A DNA stretch of 31,024 nucleotides from Saccoglossus kowalevskii (taxonomy: Eukaryota; Hemichordata; Enteropneusta; Harrimaniidae), in assembly GCF_000003605.2 (NCBI RefSeq), contig NW_003150015.1, forward strand, positions 1 through 31,024. The letters are read 5' to 3'. The notes under the pieces are model-generated. The model did not search any database. It was not told the DNA's origin and worked only from the letters and a program-made list of their open reading frames with translations. Below are positions 1 to 11,507 of this stretch, in pieces; position 1 is the first letter of the stretch, and every line of letters starts with the position of its first letter. Position numbers and translations under genes: made by a program.

Positions 1-44
1 TTGATGTGTGATTCCCAGCTAACGTGACACTATCTTGTTCTAAC
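1..44. repeat. First monomer of the array (type A), 44 bp
   Basis: The window opens exactly at a unit boundary (TTGATG) and the next TTGATG is at 45. This monomer carries the type-A change, CTATCTTG in place of CTGTCCTG. Within the unit, GACA-C-TGTC at 26-34 is a perfect 4-bp inverted repeat about one central base. In T-type units AGTTA at 17-21 also faces TAACT at the junction with the next unit, giving a weak nested dyad. The only consensus CpG lies at 23-24. No start codon with a plausible open frame exists, because TGA or TAA occurs in all three forward frames of every unit. Confidence 0.95.
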
Positions 45-616
45 TTGATGTGTGATTCCCAGTTAACGTGATACTGTCGTGTTCTAACTTGATGTGTGAT
101 TCCCAGCTAACGTGACACTGTCCTGTTCTAACTTGATATGTGATTCCCTGTTAACGTGACACTGTTCTGTTCTAACTTGATGTGTGATTCCCAGATAACG
201 TGACACTGTCCTGTTCTAACTTGATGTGTGATTCCCAGCTAACGTGACACTGTCCTGTTCTAACTTGATGAATAATTCCCGGCTAATGTGACACTATCCT
301 GTTCTAACTTGATGTGTGATTCCCAGCTAACGTGACACTGTCCTGTTCTAACTTGATGTGTGATTTCCTGTTAGCGTGACACTGTCCTATTCTAATTTGA
401 TGTGTGATTCCCAGCTAACGTGACACTGTCCTGTTCTAACTTGATGTGTGATTCCCAGTTAATGTGACACTATCCTGTTCTAACTTGATGTGTGATTCCC
501 ATTTAACGTGACACTGTCCTGTTCTAACTTGATGTGTGATTCCCAGCTAACGTGACACTTTCCTGTTCTAATTTGATGTGTGATTCCCAGCTAACGTGAC
601 ACTGTCCTGTTCTAAT

Positions 617-669
617 TTGATGTGTGATTCCCAGTTAACGTGAGACTGTCCTGACTGTCCTGTTCTAAC
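617..669. repeat. 53-bp monomer class (type K), example
   Basis: This is the first of 45 monomers of 53 bp. The extra nine bases are a tandem copy of ACTGTCCTG, giving ACTGTCCTGACTGTCCTG. Nearly all such units also carry GAG instead of GAC before the duplication (GTGAGACTG), the exception being 2818-2870. Three subtypes exist: K (AGTTAAC), Q (AGATAAC) and N (CCAAGC with GAGGCTGACC). Each occupies its own fixed slot in the higher-order repeat, so the duplication is old and was spread by block copying rather than arising again each time. Confidence 0.93.
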
Positions 670-1083
670 TTGATGTGTGATTCCCAGTTAGCGTGACACG
701 GTCCTGTTCTAACTTGATGTGTGATTCCCAGATAACGTCACACTGTACTGTTCTAACTTGATGTGTGATTCCAAGCTAACGTGAGGCTGACCTGACTGTC
801 CTGTTCTAACTTGATGTGTGATTCCCAGTTAACGTGACACTGTGTTATTCAAACTTGATGTGTGATTCCCAGTTAACGTGACACTGTCCTGTTCTAATTT
901 GATATGTGATTCCCAGTTAACGTGAGACTGTCCTATTCTATTTTGATGTGTGATTCCCAGATAACGTGAGACTGTCCTGACTGTCCTGTTCTAACTTGAT
1001 GTGTGATTCCCAGTTAACGTGACACTGTCCTGTTCTAACTTGATGTGTGATTCCCAGCTAACGTGAGACTGTCCTGTTCTAAC

Positions 1084-2113
1084 TTGATGTGTGATTCCCA
1101 GCTAACGTGACACTATCTTGTTCTAACTTGATGTGTGATTCCCAGTTAACGTGACACTGTCGTGTTCTAACTTGATGTGTGATTCCCAGCTAACGTGACA
1201 CTGTCCTGTTCTAACTTGATATGTGATTCCCTGTTAACGTGACACTGTTCTGTTCTAACTTGATGTGCGATTCCCAGATAACGTGACACTGTCCTGTTCT
1301 AACTTGATGTGTGATTCCCAGCTAACGTGACACTGTCCTGTTCTAACTTGATGAATAATTCCCGGCTAATGTGACACTATCCTGTTCTAACTTGATGTGT
1401 GATTCCCAGCTAACGTGACACTGTCCTGTTCTAACTTGATGTGTGATTTCCTGTTAGCGTGACACTGTCCTATTCTAATTTGATGTGTGATTCCCAGCTA
1501 ACGTGACACTGTACTGTTCTAACTTGATGTGTGATTCCCAGTTAATGTGACACTATCCTGTTCTAACTTGATGTGTGATTCCCATTTAACGTGACACTGT
1601 CCTGTTCTAACTTGATGTGTGATTCCCAGCTAACGTGACACTTTCCTGTTCTAATTTGATGTGTGATTCCCAGCTAACGTGACACTGTCCTGTTCTAATT
1701 TGATGTGTGATTCCCAGATAACGTCACACTGTACTGTTCTAACTTGATGTGTGATTCCAAGCTAACGTGAGGCTGACCTGACTGTCCTGTTCTAACTTGA
1801 TGTGTGATTCCCAGTTAACGTGACACTGTGTTATTCAAACTTGATGTGTGATTCCCAGTTAACGTGACACTGTCCTGTTCTAATTTGATGTGTGATTCCC
1901 AGTTAACGTGAGACTGTCCTATTCTATTTTGATGTGTGATTCCCAGATAACGTGAGACTGTCCTGACTGTCCTGTTCTAACTTGATGTGTGATTTCCAGT
2001 TAACGTGACACTGTCCTGTTCTAACTTGATGTGTGATTCCCAGTTAACGTGACACTGTCCTGTTCTAACTTGATGTGTGATTCCCAGCTAACGTGAGACT
2101 GTCCTGTTCTAAC
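1084..2113. repeat. 24-unit higher-order repeat, copy 2, with a 97-bp deletion
   Basis: Order: A B S D E S F S G S H I J S M N O R P Q R R T, 23 units and 1030 bp. Relative to copy 1, units K and L are missing (53+44 = 97 bp) and one R has been added (44 bp), which accounts exactly for the length difference. Single changes against copy 1 include GCGATT in unit E at 1260, GTACTG in the S at 1480 and GATTTCC in the R at 1982. Loss of whole monomers with register kept points to unequal exchange between homologous units. Confidence 0.92.
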
Positions 2114-2870
2114 TTGATGTGTGATTCCCAGCTAACGTGACACTATCTTGTTCTAACTTGATGTGTGATTCCCAGTTAACGTGACACTGTCGTGTTCTAA
2201 CTTGATGTGTGATTCCCAGCTAACGTGACACTGTCCTGTTCTAACTTGATATGTGATTCCCTGTTAACGTGACACTGTCCTGTTCTAACTTGATGTGTGA
2301 TTCCCAGCTAACGTGACACTGTCCTGTTCTAACTTGATGAATAATTCCCGGCTAATGTGACACTATCCTGTTCTAACTTGATGTGTGATTCCCAGCTAAC
2401 GTGACACTGTACTGTTCTAACTTGATGTGTGATTTCCTGTTAGCGGGACACTGTCCTATTCTAACTTGATGTGTGATTCCCAGCTAACGTGACACTGTCC
2501 TGTTCTAACTTGATGTGTGATTCCCAGTTAATGTGACACTATCCTGTTCTAACTTGATGTGTGATTCCCATTTGACGTGACACTGTCCTGTTCTAACTTG
2601 ATGTGTGATTCCCAGCTAACGTGACACTGTCCTGTTCTAACTTGATGTGTGATTCCCAGTTAATGTGACACTATCCTGTTCTAACTTGATGTGTGATTCC
2701 CATTTAACGTGACACTGTCCTGTTCTAACTTGATGTGTGATTCCCAGCTAATGTGACACTTTCCTGTTCTAATTTGATGTGTGATTCCCAGCTAACGTGA
2801 CACTGTCCTGTTCTAATTTGATGTGTGATTCCCAGTTAACGTGACACTGTCCTGACTGTCCTGTTCTAAC
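2114..2870. repeat. 24-unit higher-order repeat, copy 3, rearranged (757 bp)
   Basis: Order: A B S D S F S G S H I S H I J S K, 17 units. E is absent. The triplet S-H-I is tandemly duplicated (2466-2597 and 2598-2729, 132 bp each). The final K (2818-2870) has the 9-bp duplication but keeps GAC rather than GAG, unlike the other 53-mers. Everything after K in copy 1 (L to T) is gone, and the array passes straight into the next repeat type at 2871. Confidence 0.9.
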
Positions 2871-3495
2871 TTGATGTGTGATTCCCAGCTAACGTGACAC
2901 TGTCCTGTTCTAACTTGATATGTGATTCCCTGTTAACGTGACACTGTTCTGTTCTAAATTGATGTGTGATTCCCAATTAACGTGACACTGTTCTGTTCTA
3001 ACTTGATGTGTGATTCCCAGATAACGTGACACAGTCCTGTTCTAACTTGATGTGTGATTCCCAGCTAACGTGACACTGTCCTGTTCTAACTTGATGAATA
3101 ATTCCCGGCTAATGTGACACTATCCTGTTCTAACTTGATGTGTGATTCCCAGCTAACGTGACACTGTCCTGTTCTAACTTGATGTGTGATTTCCTGTTAG
3201 CGTGACACTGTCCTATTCTAACTTGATGTGTGATTCCCAGCTAACGTGACACTGTCCTGTTCTAACTTGATGTGTGATTCCCAGTTAATGTGACACTATC
3301 CTGTTCTAACTTGATGTGTGATTCCCATTTAACGTGACACTGTCCTGTTCTAACTTGATGTGTGATTCCCAGCTAACGTGACACTTTCCTGTTCTAATTT
3401 GATGTGTGATTCCCAGCTAACGTGACACTGTCCTGTTCTAATTTGATGTGTGATTCCCAGTTAACGTGAGACTGTCCTGACTGTCCTGTTCTAAC
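2871..3495. repeat. 14-unit higher-order repeat, copy 1 (625 bp)
   Basis: Order: S D C E S F S G S H I J S K, 13 units of 44 bp and one of 53 bp. Its marker is C (CCAATTAACG), which directly follows D and is absent from the 24-unit series. Otherwise it is a shortened relative of that series, lacking A, B and L-T. The block restarts at 3496. Further copies of its S-D-C core are at 5644, 17370, 18946 and 28938. Confidence 0.91.
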
Positions 3496-4129
3496 TTGAT
3501 GTGTGATTCCCAGCTAACGTGACACTGTCCTGTTCTAACTTGATATGTGATTCCCTGTTAACGTGACACTGTTCTGTTCTAACTTGATGTGTGATTCCCA
3601 ATTAACGTGACACTGTTCTGTTCTAACTTGATGTGTGATTCCCAGATAACGTGACACTGTCCTGTTCTAACTTGATGTGTGATTCCCAGCTAACGTGACA
3701 CTGTCCTGTTCTAACTTGATGAATAATTCCCGGCTAATGTGACACTATCCTGTTCTAACTTGATGTGTGATTCCCAGCTAACGTGACACTGTCCTGTTCT
3801 AACTTGATGTGTGATTCCCAGTTAATGTGACACTATCCTGTTCTAACTTGATGTGTGATTCCCAGCTAACGTGACACTTTCCTGTTCTAATTTGATGTGT
3901 GATTCCCAGCTAACGTGACACTGTCCTGTTCTAATTTGATGTGTGATTCCCAGTTAACGTGAGACTGTCCTGACTGTCCTGTTCTAACTTGATGTGTGAT
4001 TCCCAGTTAGCGTGACACGGTCCTGTTCTAACTTGATGTGTGATTCCCAGATAACGTCACACTGTACTGTTCTAACTTGATGTGTGATTCCAAGCTAACG
4101 TGAGGCTGACCTGACTGTCCTGTTCTAAC
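3496..4129. repeat. 14-unit higher-order repeat, copy 2, then K-L-M-N
   Basis: Order: S D C E S F S H J S K L M N. Compared with the preceding copy it has lost G with one S, and I. After K it continues into L M N, the sequence that follows K in the 24-unit repeat, so this copy joins the two higher-order types at a shared K. The 53-bp units here are K at 3936 and N at 4077. Confidence 0.9.
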
Positions 4130-5458
4130 TTGATGTGTGATTCCCAGCTAACGTGACACTGTCCTGTTCTAATTTGATGTGTGATTCCCAGCTAACGTGA
4201 CACTGTCCTATTCTAATTTGATGTGTGATTCCCAGATAACGTGAGACTGTCCTGACTGTCCTGTTCTAACTTGATGTGTGATTCCCAGTTAACGTGACAC
4301 TGTCCTGTTCTAACTTGATGTGTGATTCCCAGTTAACGTGACACTGTCCTGTTCTAACTTGATGTGTGATTCCCAGTTAACGTGACACTGCACTGTTCTA
4401 ACTTGATGTGTGATTCCAAGCTAACGTGACACTGTCCAGTTCTAACTTGATGTGTGATTCCCAGCTAACGTGACACTGTCCTGTTCTAACTTGATGTGTG
4501 ATTCCCAGTTAACGTGACACTGTCCTGTTCTAACTTGATATGTGATTCCCAGTTAATGTGACACTGTCCTATTCTAACTTGATGTATGATTTCCTGTTAA
4601 CGTGACACTGTCCTATTCTAACTTGATGTGTGATTCCCAGTTAACGTGACACTGTCCTGTTCTACCTTGATGTGTGATTCCCTGTTAACGTCACACTGTC
4701 CTATTCAAACTTGATGTGTGATTCCAAGCTAACGTGACACTGTCCAGTTCTAACTTGATGTGTGATTCCCAGCTAACGTGACACTGTCCTGTTCTAACTT
4801 GATGTGTGATTCCCAGTTAACGTGACACTGTCCTGTTCTAACTTGATGTGTGATTCCCAGTTAACGAGACACTGTCCTGCTCTAACTTGATGTGTGATTC
4901 CCTGTTAACGTGACACTGTCCTATTCTAACTTGATGTGTGATTCCCAGCTAACGTGACACTGCCCTGTTCTAATTTGATGTGTGATTCCCTGTTAACGTG
5001 ACACTGTTCTATTCTAATTTGATGTGTGATTCCCAGCTAACGTGACACTGTCCTGTTCTAATTTGATGTGTGATTCCCTGTTAACGTGACACTCTCCTAT
5101 TCTAACTTGATGTGTGATTCCCAGTTAATGTGACACTGTGCTGTTCTAATTTGATGTGTGATTCCCAGTTAACGTGACACTGTCCTGTTCTAACTGGATG
5201 TGTGATTCCCAGCTAACGTGACACTGTCCTGTTCTAACTTGATGTATGATTCCCACCTGACGTGACACTGTCCTGTTCTAACTTGATATGTGATTCCCAG
5301 TTAACGTGACACTATCCTGTTCTAAATTGATGTGTGATTCCCTGTTAACGTGACACCATCCTATTCTAACTTGATGTGTGATTCCCAGTTAACGTGACAC
5401 TGTCCTATTCTAACTTGATGTGTGATTCCCAGTTAATATGACACTGTGCTGTTCTAAT
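4130..5458. repeat. 1329-bp segment with a near-identical copy at 20557-21885
   Basis: Order: S S Q R R X Y S R Z W V U Y S R (GAGACAC/TGCTC variant) b c d S b e R f g (GATATG unit) (CACCATCC unit) R e. The same units occur in the same order exactly 16,427 bp downstream, and I noticed no difference by eye. Shared private variants include TATTCAAAC in U (4667 and 21094), CTCTCC in b (5063 and 21490), ACGAGACAC with CTGCTC (4843 and 21270) and CACCATCC (5327 and 21754). The two copies end where one continues with I and the other with R. Confidence 0.92.
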
Positions 5459-5863
5459 TTGATGTGTGATTCCCATTTAACGTGACACTGTCCTGTTCTA
5501 ACTTGATGTGTGATTCCCAGCTAACGTGACACTTTCCTGTTCTAATTTGATGTGTGATTCCCAGCTAACGTGACACTGTCCTGTTCTAATTTGATGTGTG
5601 ATTCCCAGTTAACGTGAGACTGTCCTGACTGTCCTGTTCTAACTTGATGTGTGATTCCCAGCTAACGTGACACTGTCCTGTTCTAACTTGATATGTGATT
5701 CCCTGTTAACGTGACACTGTTCTGTTCTAACTTGATGTGTGATTCCCAATTAACGTGACACTGTCCTGTTCTAACTTGATGTGTGATTCCCAGCTAACGT
5801 GACACTGTCCTGTTCTAACTTGATGTGTGATTTCCTGTTAGCGTGACACTGTCCTATTCTAAC
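5459..5863. repeat. Fragment of the 14-unit repeat (I J S K S D C S G)
   Basis: Nine units including one 53-mer (K at 5591). The order matches the junction between successive 14-unit repeats, with E and F-S missing after C. Together with the preceding units from 5151, this stretch reappears at 28445-29157 with an offset of 23,294 bp. Confidence 0.9.
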
Positions 5864-6665
5864 TGGATGTGTGATTCCCAGCTAACGTGACACTGTCCTG
5901 TTCTAACTTGATGTATGATTCCCACCTGACGAGACACTGTCCCTGTTATAACTTGATGTGTGATTCCCAGTTAACGTGACACTGTCCTGTTCTAATTTGA
6001 TGTGTGATTCCCAGATAACGTGAGACTGTCCTTACTGTCCTGTTCTAACTTGATGTGTGATTCCCAGGTAACGTGACACTGTCCTGTTCTAACTTGATGT
6101 GTGATTCCCAGTTAACGTGACACTGTCCTGTTCTAACTTGATGTGTGATTCCCAGTTAACGTGACACTGCACTGTTCTAAATTGATGTGTGATTCCAAGC
6201 TAACGTGACACTGTCCAGTTCTAACTTGATGTGTGATTCCCAGTTAACGTGACACTGTCCTGTTCTAACTTGATGTGTGATTCCCAGTTAACGTGACACT
6301 GTCCTGTTCTAACTTGATGTGTGATTCCCAGTTAACGTGACACTGCACTGTTCTAAATTGATGTGTGATTCCAAGCTAACGTGACACTGTCCTGTTCTAA
6401 CTTGATGTGTGATTCCCAGTTAACGTGACACTGTCCTGTTCTAACTTGATATGTGATTCCCAGTTAATGTGACACTGTCCTATTCTAACTTGATGTATGA
6501 TTTCCTGTTAACGTGACACTGTCCTATTCTAACTTGATGTGTGATTCCCAGTTAACGTGACACTGTCCTGTTCTACCTTGATGTGTGATTCCCTGTTAAC
6601 GTCACACTGTCCTATTCTAACTTGATGTGTGATTCCAAGCTAACGTGACACTGTCCAGTTCTAAC
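5864..6665. repeat. Mixed units leading into the Z-W-V-U-Y module
   Basis: Order: f g R Q (AGGTAAC unit) R X Y R R X (Y-like) R Z W V U Y. The g unit at 5908 is 45 bp: it has an extra C (GTCCCTG) and reads TTATAAC instead of TTCTAAC. The Q at 5997 reads CTTACTG. R-X-Y-like appears twice in succession (6094 and 6270), so this stretch is itself locally duplicated. Z W V U Y is the hallmark five-unit module of the second repeat family, also found at 4535, 7282, 9236, 11024, 12388, 16041, 19985, 20962, 24184 and 30328. Confidence 0.88.
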
Positions 6666-7105
6666 TTGATGTGTGATTCCCAGTTAACGTGACACTGTCC
6701 TATTCTAACTTGATGTATGATTTCCTGTTAACGTGACACTGTCCTATTCTAACTTGATGTTTGATTCCCAGCTAACGTGACACTGCCCTGTTCTAATTTG
6801 ATGTGTGATTCCCTGTTAACGTGACACTGTTCTATTCTAATTTGATGTGTGATTCCCAGCTAACGTGACACTGTCCAGTTCTAACTTGATGTGTGATTCC
6901 CAGTTAACGTGACACTGTCCTATTCTAACTTGATGTATGATTTCCTGTTAACGTGACACTGTCCTATTCTAACTTGATGTTTGATTCCCAGCTAACGTGA
7001 CACTGCCCTGTTCTAATTTGATGTGTGATTCCCTGTTAACGTGACACTGTTCTATTCTAATTTGATGTGTGATTCCCAGCTAACGTGACACTGTCCTGTT
7101 CTAAC
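6666..7105. repeat. 220-bp five-unit tandem duplication
   Basis: R(CCTATTC)-W-c-d-S at 6666-6885 is followed at once by the same five units at 6886-7105. The copies look identical except at the end of the last S unit, which reads GTCCAG in the first copy and GTCCTG in the second. The c unit here has GATGTTTGATT. Such close identity between adjacent blocks indicates a recent duplication compared with the surrounding array. Confidence 0.93.
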
Positions 7106-7809
7106 TTGATGTGTGATTCCCAGTTAACGTGACACTGTCCTGTTCTAACTTGATGTGTGATTCCCAGTTAACGTGACACTGCACTGTTCTAAATTGATGT
7201 GTGATTCCAAGCTAACGTGACACTGTCCTGTTCTAACTTGATGTGTGATTCCCAGTTAACGTGACACTGTCCTGTTCTAACTTGATATGTGATTCCCAGT
7301 TAATGTGACACTGTCCTATTCTAACTTGATGTATGATTTCCTGTTAACGTGACACTGTCCTATTCTAACTTGATGTGTGATTCCCAGTTAACGTGACACT
7401 GTCCTGTTCTACCTTGATGTGTGATTCCCTGTTAACGTCACACTGTCCTATTCTAACTTGATGTGTGATTCCAAGCTAACGTGACACTGTCCAGTTCTAA
7501 CTTGATGTGTGATTCCAAGCTAACGTGACACTGTCCTATTCTAACTTGATGTATGATTTCCTGTTAACGTGACACTGTCCTATTCTAACTTGATGTTTGA
7601 TTCCCAGCTAACGTGACACTGTCCTGTTCTAATTTGATGTGTGATTCCCTGTTAACGTGACACTGTCCTATTCTAACTTGATGTGTGATTCCCAGTTAAT
7701 GTGACACTGTGCTGTTCTAATTTGACGTGTGATTCCCAGTTAACGTGACACTATCCTGTTCTAACTTGATGTGTGATTCCCAGTTAACGTGACACTATCC
7801 TGTTCTAAA
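7106..7809. repeat. R-X-Z-W-V-U-Y stretch, source-like for 30152-30547
   Basis: Order: R X (Y-like) R Z W V U Y (CCAAGC unit with CCTATTC) W S(GATGTTT) b e, then two R-type units with CTATCC, the first with GACGTGTG and the second ending CTAAA. The part up to 7501 matches 30152-30547 in the same order. The closing pair of CTATCC units always precedes the j unit that opens the large block at 7810. Confidence 0.88.
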
Positions 7810-10800
7810 TTGATGTGTCATTCCCTGTTAACGTGACACTGTCCTATTCTAACTTGATGTGTGATTCCCAGCTAACGTGACACTGTCCTGTTCTAACTGG
7901 ATGTGTGATTCCCAGCTAACGTGACACTGTCCTGTTCTAACTTGATGTATGATTCCCACCTGACGAGACACTGTCCTGTTCTAACTTGATGTGTGATTCC
8001 CAGTTAACGTGACACTGTCCTGTTCTAACTTGATGTGTGATTCCCAGCTAACGTGAGACTGTCCTGTTCTAACTTGATGTGTGATTCCCAGCTAACGTGA
8101 CACTATCTTGTTCTAACTTGATGTGTGATTCCCAGTTAACGTGACACTGTCGTGTTCTAACTTGATGTGTGATTCCCAGCTAACGTGACACTGTCCTGTT
8201 CTAACTTGATATGTGATTCCCTGTTAACGTGACACTGTTCTGTTCTAACTTGATGTGTGATTCCCAGATAACGTGACACTGTCCTGTTCTAACTTGATGT
8301 GTGATTCCCAGCTAACGTGACACTGTCCTGTTCTAACTTGATGAATAATTCCCGGCTAATGTGACACTATCCTGTTCTAACTTGATGTGTGATTCCCAGC
8401 TAACGTGACACTGTCCTGTTCTAACTTGATGTGTGATTTCCTGTTAGCGTGACACTGTCCTATTCTAACTTGATGTGTGATTCCCAGCTAACGTGACACT
8501 GTCCTGTTCTAACTTGATGTGTGATTCCCAGTTAATGTGACACTATCCTGTTCTAACTTGATGTGTGATTCCCAGTTAACGTGACACTGTCCTGTTCTAA
8601 CTTGATGTGTGATTCCCAGCTAACGTGACACTTTCCTGTTCTAATTTGATGTGTGATTCCCAGCTAACGTGACACTGTCCTGTTCTAATTTGATGTGTGA
8701 TTCCCAGTTAACGTGAGACTGTCCTGACTGTCCTGTTCTAACTTGATGTGTGATTCCCAGTTAGCGTGACACGGTCCTGTTCTAACTTGATGTGTGATTC
8801 CCAGTTAACGTGACACTGTATTATTCAAACTTGATGTGTGATTCCCAGTTAACGTGACACTGTCCTGTTCTAATTTGATGTGTGATTCCCAGTTAACGTG
8901 AGACTGTCCTATTCTAATTTGATGTGTGATTCCCAGATAACGTGAGACTGTCCTGACTGTCCTGTTCTAACTTGATGTGTGATTCCCAGTTATCGTGACA
9001 CTGTCCTGTTCTAACTTGATGTGTGATTCCCAGTTAACGTGACACTGTCCTGTTCTAACTTGATGTGTGATTCCCAGTTAACGTGACACTGCACTGTTCT
9101 AACTTGATGTGTGATTCCAAGCTAACGTGACACTGTCCAGTTCTAACTTGATGTGTGATTCCCAGCTAACGTGACACTGTCCTGTTCTAACTTGATGTGT
9201 GATTCCCAGTTAACGTGACACTGTCCTGTTCTAACTTGATATGTGATTCCCAGTTAATGTGACACTGTCCCATTCTAACTTGATGTATGATTTCCTGTTA
9301 ACGTGACACTGTCCTATTCTAACTTGATGTGTGATTCCCAGTTAACGTGACACTGTCCTGTTCTACCTTGATGTGTGATTCCCTGTTAACGTCACACTGT
9401 CCTATTCTAACTTGATGTGTGATTCCAAGCTAACGTGACACTGTCCAGTTCTAACTTGATGTGTGATTCCCAGCTAACGTGACACTGTCCTGTTCTAACT
9501 TGATGTGTGATTCCCAGTTAACGTGACACTGTCCTGTTCTAACTTGATGTGTGATTCCCAAGTTAATGTGACACTGTCCTATTCTAACTTGATGTATGAT
9601 TTCCTGTTAACGTGACACTGTCCTATTCTAACTTGATGTGTGATTCCCAGCTAACGTGACACTGCCCTGTTCTAATTTGATGTGTGATTCCCTGTTAACG
9701 TGACACTGTTCTATTCTAATTTGATGTGTGATTCCCAGCTAACGTGACACTGTCCTGTTCTAATTTGATGTGTGATTCCCAGCTAACGTGACACTGTCCT
9801 ATTCTAATTTGATGTGTGATTCCCAGATAACGTGAGACTGTCCTGACTGTCCTGTTCTAACTTGATGTGTGATTCCCAGTTAACGTGACACTGTCCTGTT
9901 CTAACTTGATGTGTGATTCCCAGTTAACGTGACACTGTCCTGTTCTAACTTGATGTGTGATTCCCAGTTAACGTGACACTGTCCTGTTCTAACTTGATGT
10001 GTGATTCCAAGCTAACGTGAGGCTGACCTGACTGTCCTGTTCTAACTTGATGTGTGATTCCCAGTTAACGTGACACTGTGTTATTCAAACTTGATGTGTG
10101 ATTCCCAGTTAACGTGACACTGTCCTGTTCTAATTTGATGTGTGATTCCCAGTTAACGTGAGACTGTCCTATTCTATTTTGATGTGTGATTCCCAGATAA
10201 CGTGAGACTGTCCTGACTGTCCTGTTCTAACTTGATGTGTGATTCCCAGTTAACGTGACACTGTCCTGTTCTAACTTGATGTGTGATTCCCAGTTAACGT
10301 GACACTGTCCTGTTCTAACTTGATGTGTGATTCCCAGCTAACGTGAGACTGTCCTGTTCTAACTTGATGTGTGATTCCCAGCTAACGTGACACTATCTTG
10401 TTCTAACTTGATGTGTGATTCCCAGTTAACGTGACACTGTCGTGTTCTAACTTGATGTGTGATTCCCAGCTAACGTGACACTGTCCTGTTCTAACTTGAT
10501 ATGTGATTCCCTGTTAACGTGACACTGTTCTGTTCTAACTTGATGTGTGATTCCCAGCTAACGTGACACTGTCCTGTTCTAACTTGATATGTGATTCCCT
10601 GTTAACGTGACACTGTTCTATTCTAACTTGATGTGTGATTCCCAGTTAACGTGACACTGTCCTGTTCTAACTTGATGTGTGATTCCCAGCTAACGTGACA
10701 CTGTCCTGTTCTAACTTGATGTATAATTCCCAGCTAACGTGACACTATCCTGTTCTAACTTGATGTGTGATTCCCAGCTACCGTGACACCGTCCTGTTCT

Positions 10801-11507
10801 AACTTGATGTGTGATTCCCTGTTAGCGTGACACTGTCCTATTCTAACTTGATGTGTGATTCCCAGCTAACGTGACACTGTCCTGTTCTAACTTGATGTGT
10901 GATTCCCAGTTAATGTGACACTATCCTGTTCTAACTTGATGTGTGATTCCCAGTTAACGTGACACTGTCCTGTTCTAACTTGATGTGTGATTCCCAGCTA
11001 ACGTGACACTGTCCTGTTCTAACTTGATATGTGATTCCCAGTTAATGTGACACTGTCCTATTCTAACTTGATGTATGATTTCCTGTTAACGTGACACTGT
11101 CCTATTCTAACTTGATGTGTGATTCCCAGTTAACGTGACACTGTCCTGTTCTACCTTGATGTGTGATTCCCTGTTAACGTCACACTGTCCTATTCTAACT
11201 TGATGTGTGATTCCAAGCTAACGTGACACTGTCCAGTTCTAACTTGATGTGTGATTCCCTGTTAACGTGACACTGTCCTATTCTAACTTGATGTTTGATT
11301 CCCAGCTAACGTGACACTGCCCTGTTCTAATTTGATGTGTGATTCCCTGTTAACGTGACACTGTTCTATTCTAATTTGATGTGTGATTCCCAGCTAACGT
11401 GACACTGTCCTATTCTAATTTGATGTGTGATTCCCAGTTAACGTGACACTATCCTGTTCTAACTTGATGTGTGATTCCCAGTTAACGTGACACTATCCTG
11501 TTCTAAA
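7810..11507. repeat. Large super-repeat block, copy 1 (3698 bp)
   Basis: It opens with j S f g R T, then A B S D E S F S G S H R J S K L O R P Q, then an X-Y-Z-W-V-U-Y tract, Q R R R N O R P Q R R T, a second A B S D tract, and closes with Z W V U Y b c d. The same layout reappears from 13092. Markers private to this pair are TTATCG (8972 and 14210), CCCATTC in Z (9236 and 14430), the GATGTATAATTCCCAG unit (10716 and 15733) and AGCTACCG (10760 and 15777). The unit at 9544 is 45 bp, with CCAAGTTAATG. Confidence 0.9.

Larger units (their letters stand above)
1..1083. repeat. 24-unit higher-order repeat, copy 1 (1083 bp)
   Basis: Unit order: A B S D E S F S G S H I J S K L M N O R P Q R T, i.e. 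21 units of 44 bp and three of 53 bp (K at 617, N at 758, Q at 943). The same series restarts at 1084 and again, altered, at 2114. This is the fullest form of the A-to-T series in the window, so it serves as the reference. Partial copies recur at 8074, 10364, 11728, 13312, 15205, 18277, 27214 and 27610. Confidence 0.93.

Noticed and set aside
5908-5952. Frameshifted gene remnant at a 45-bp unit
   Set aside because: The extra C lies in an ordinary monomer of a non-coding array; it is a simple indel, like those at 9544, 25883, 26113 and 28314.
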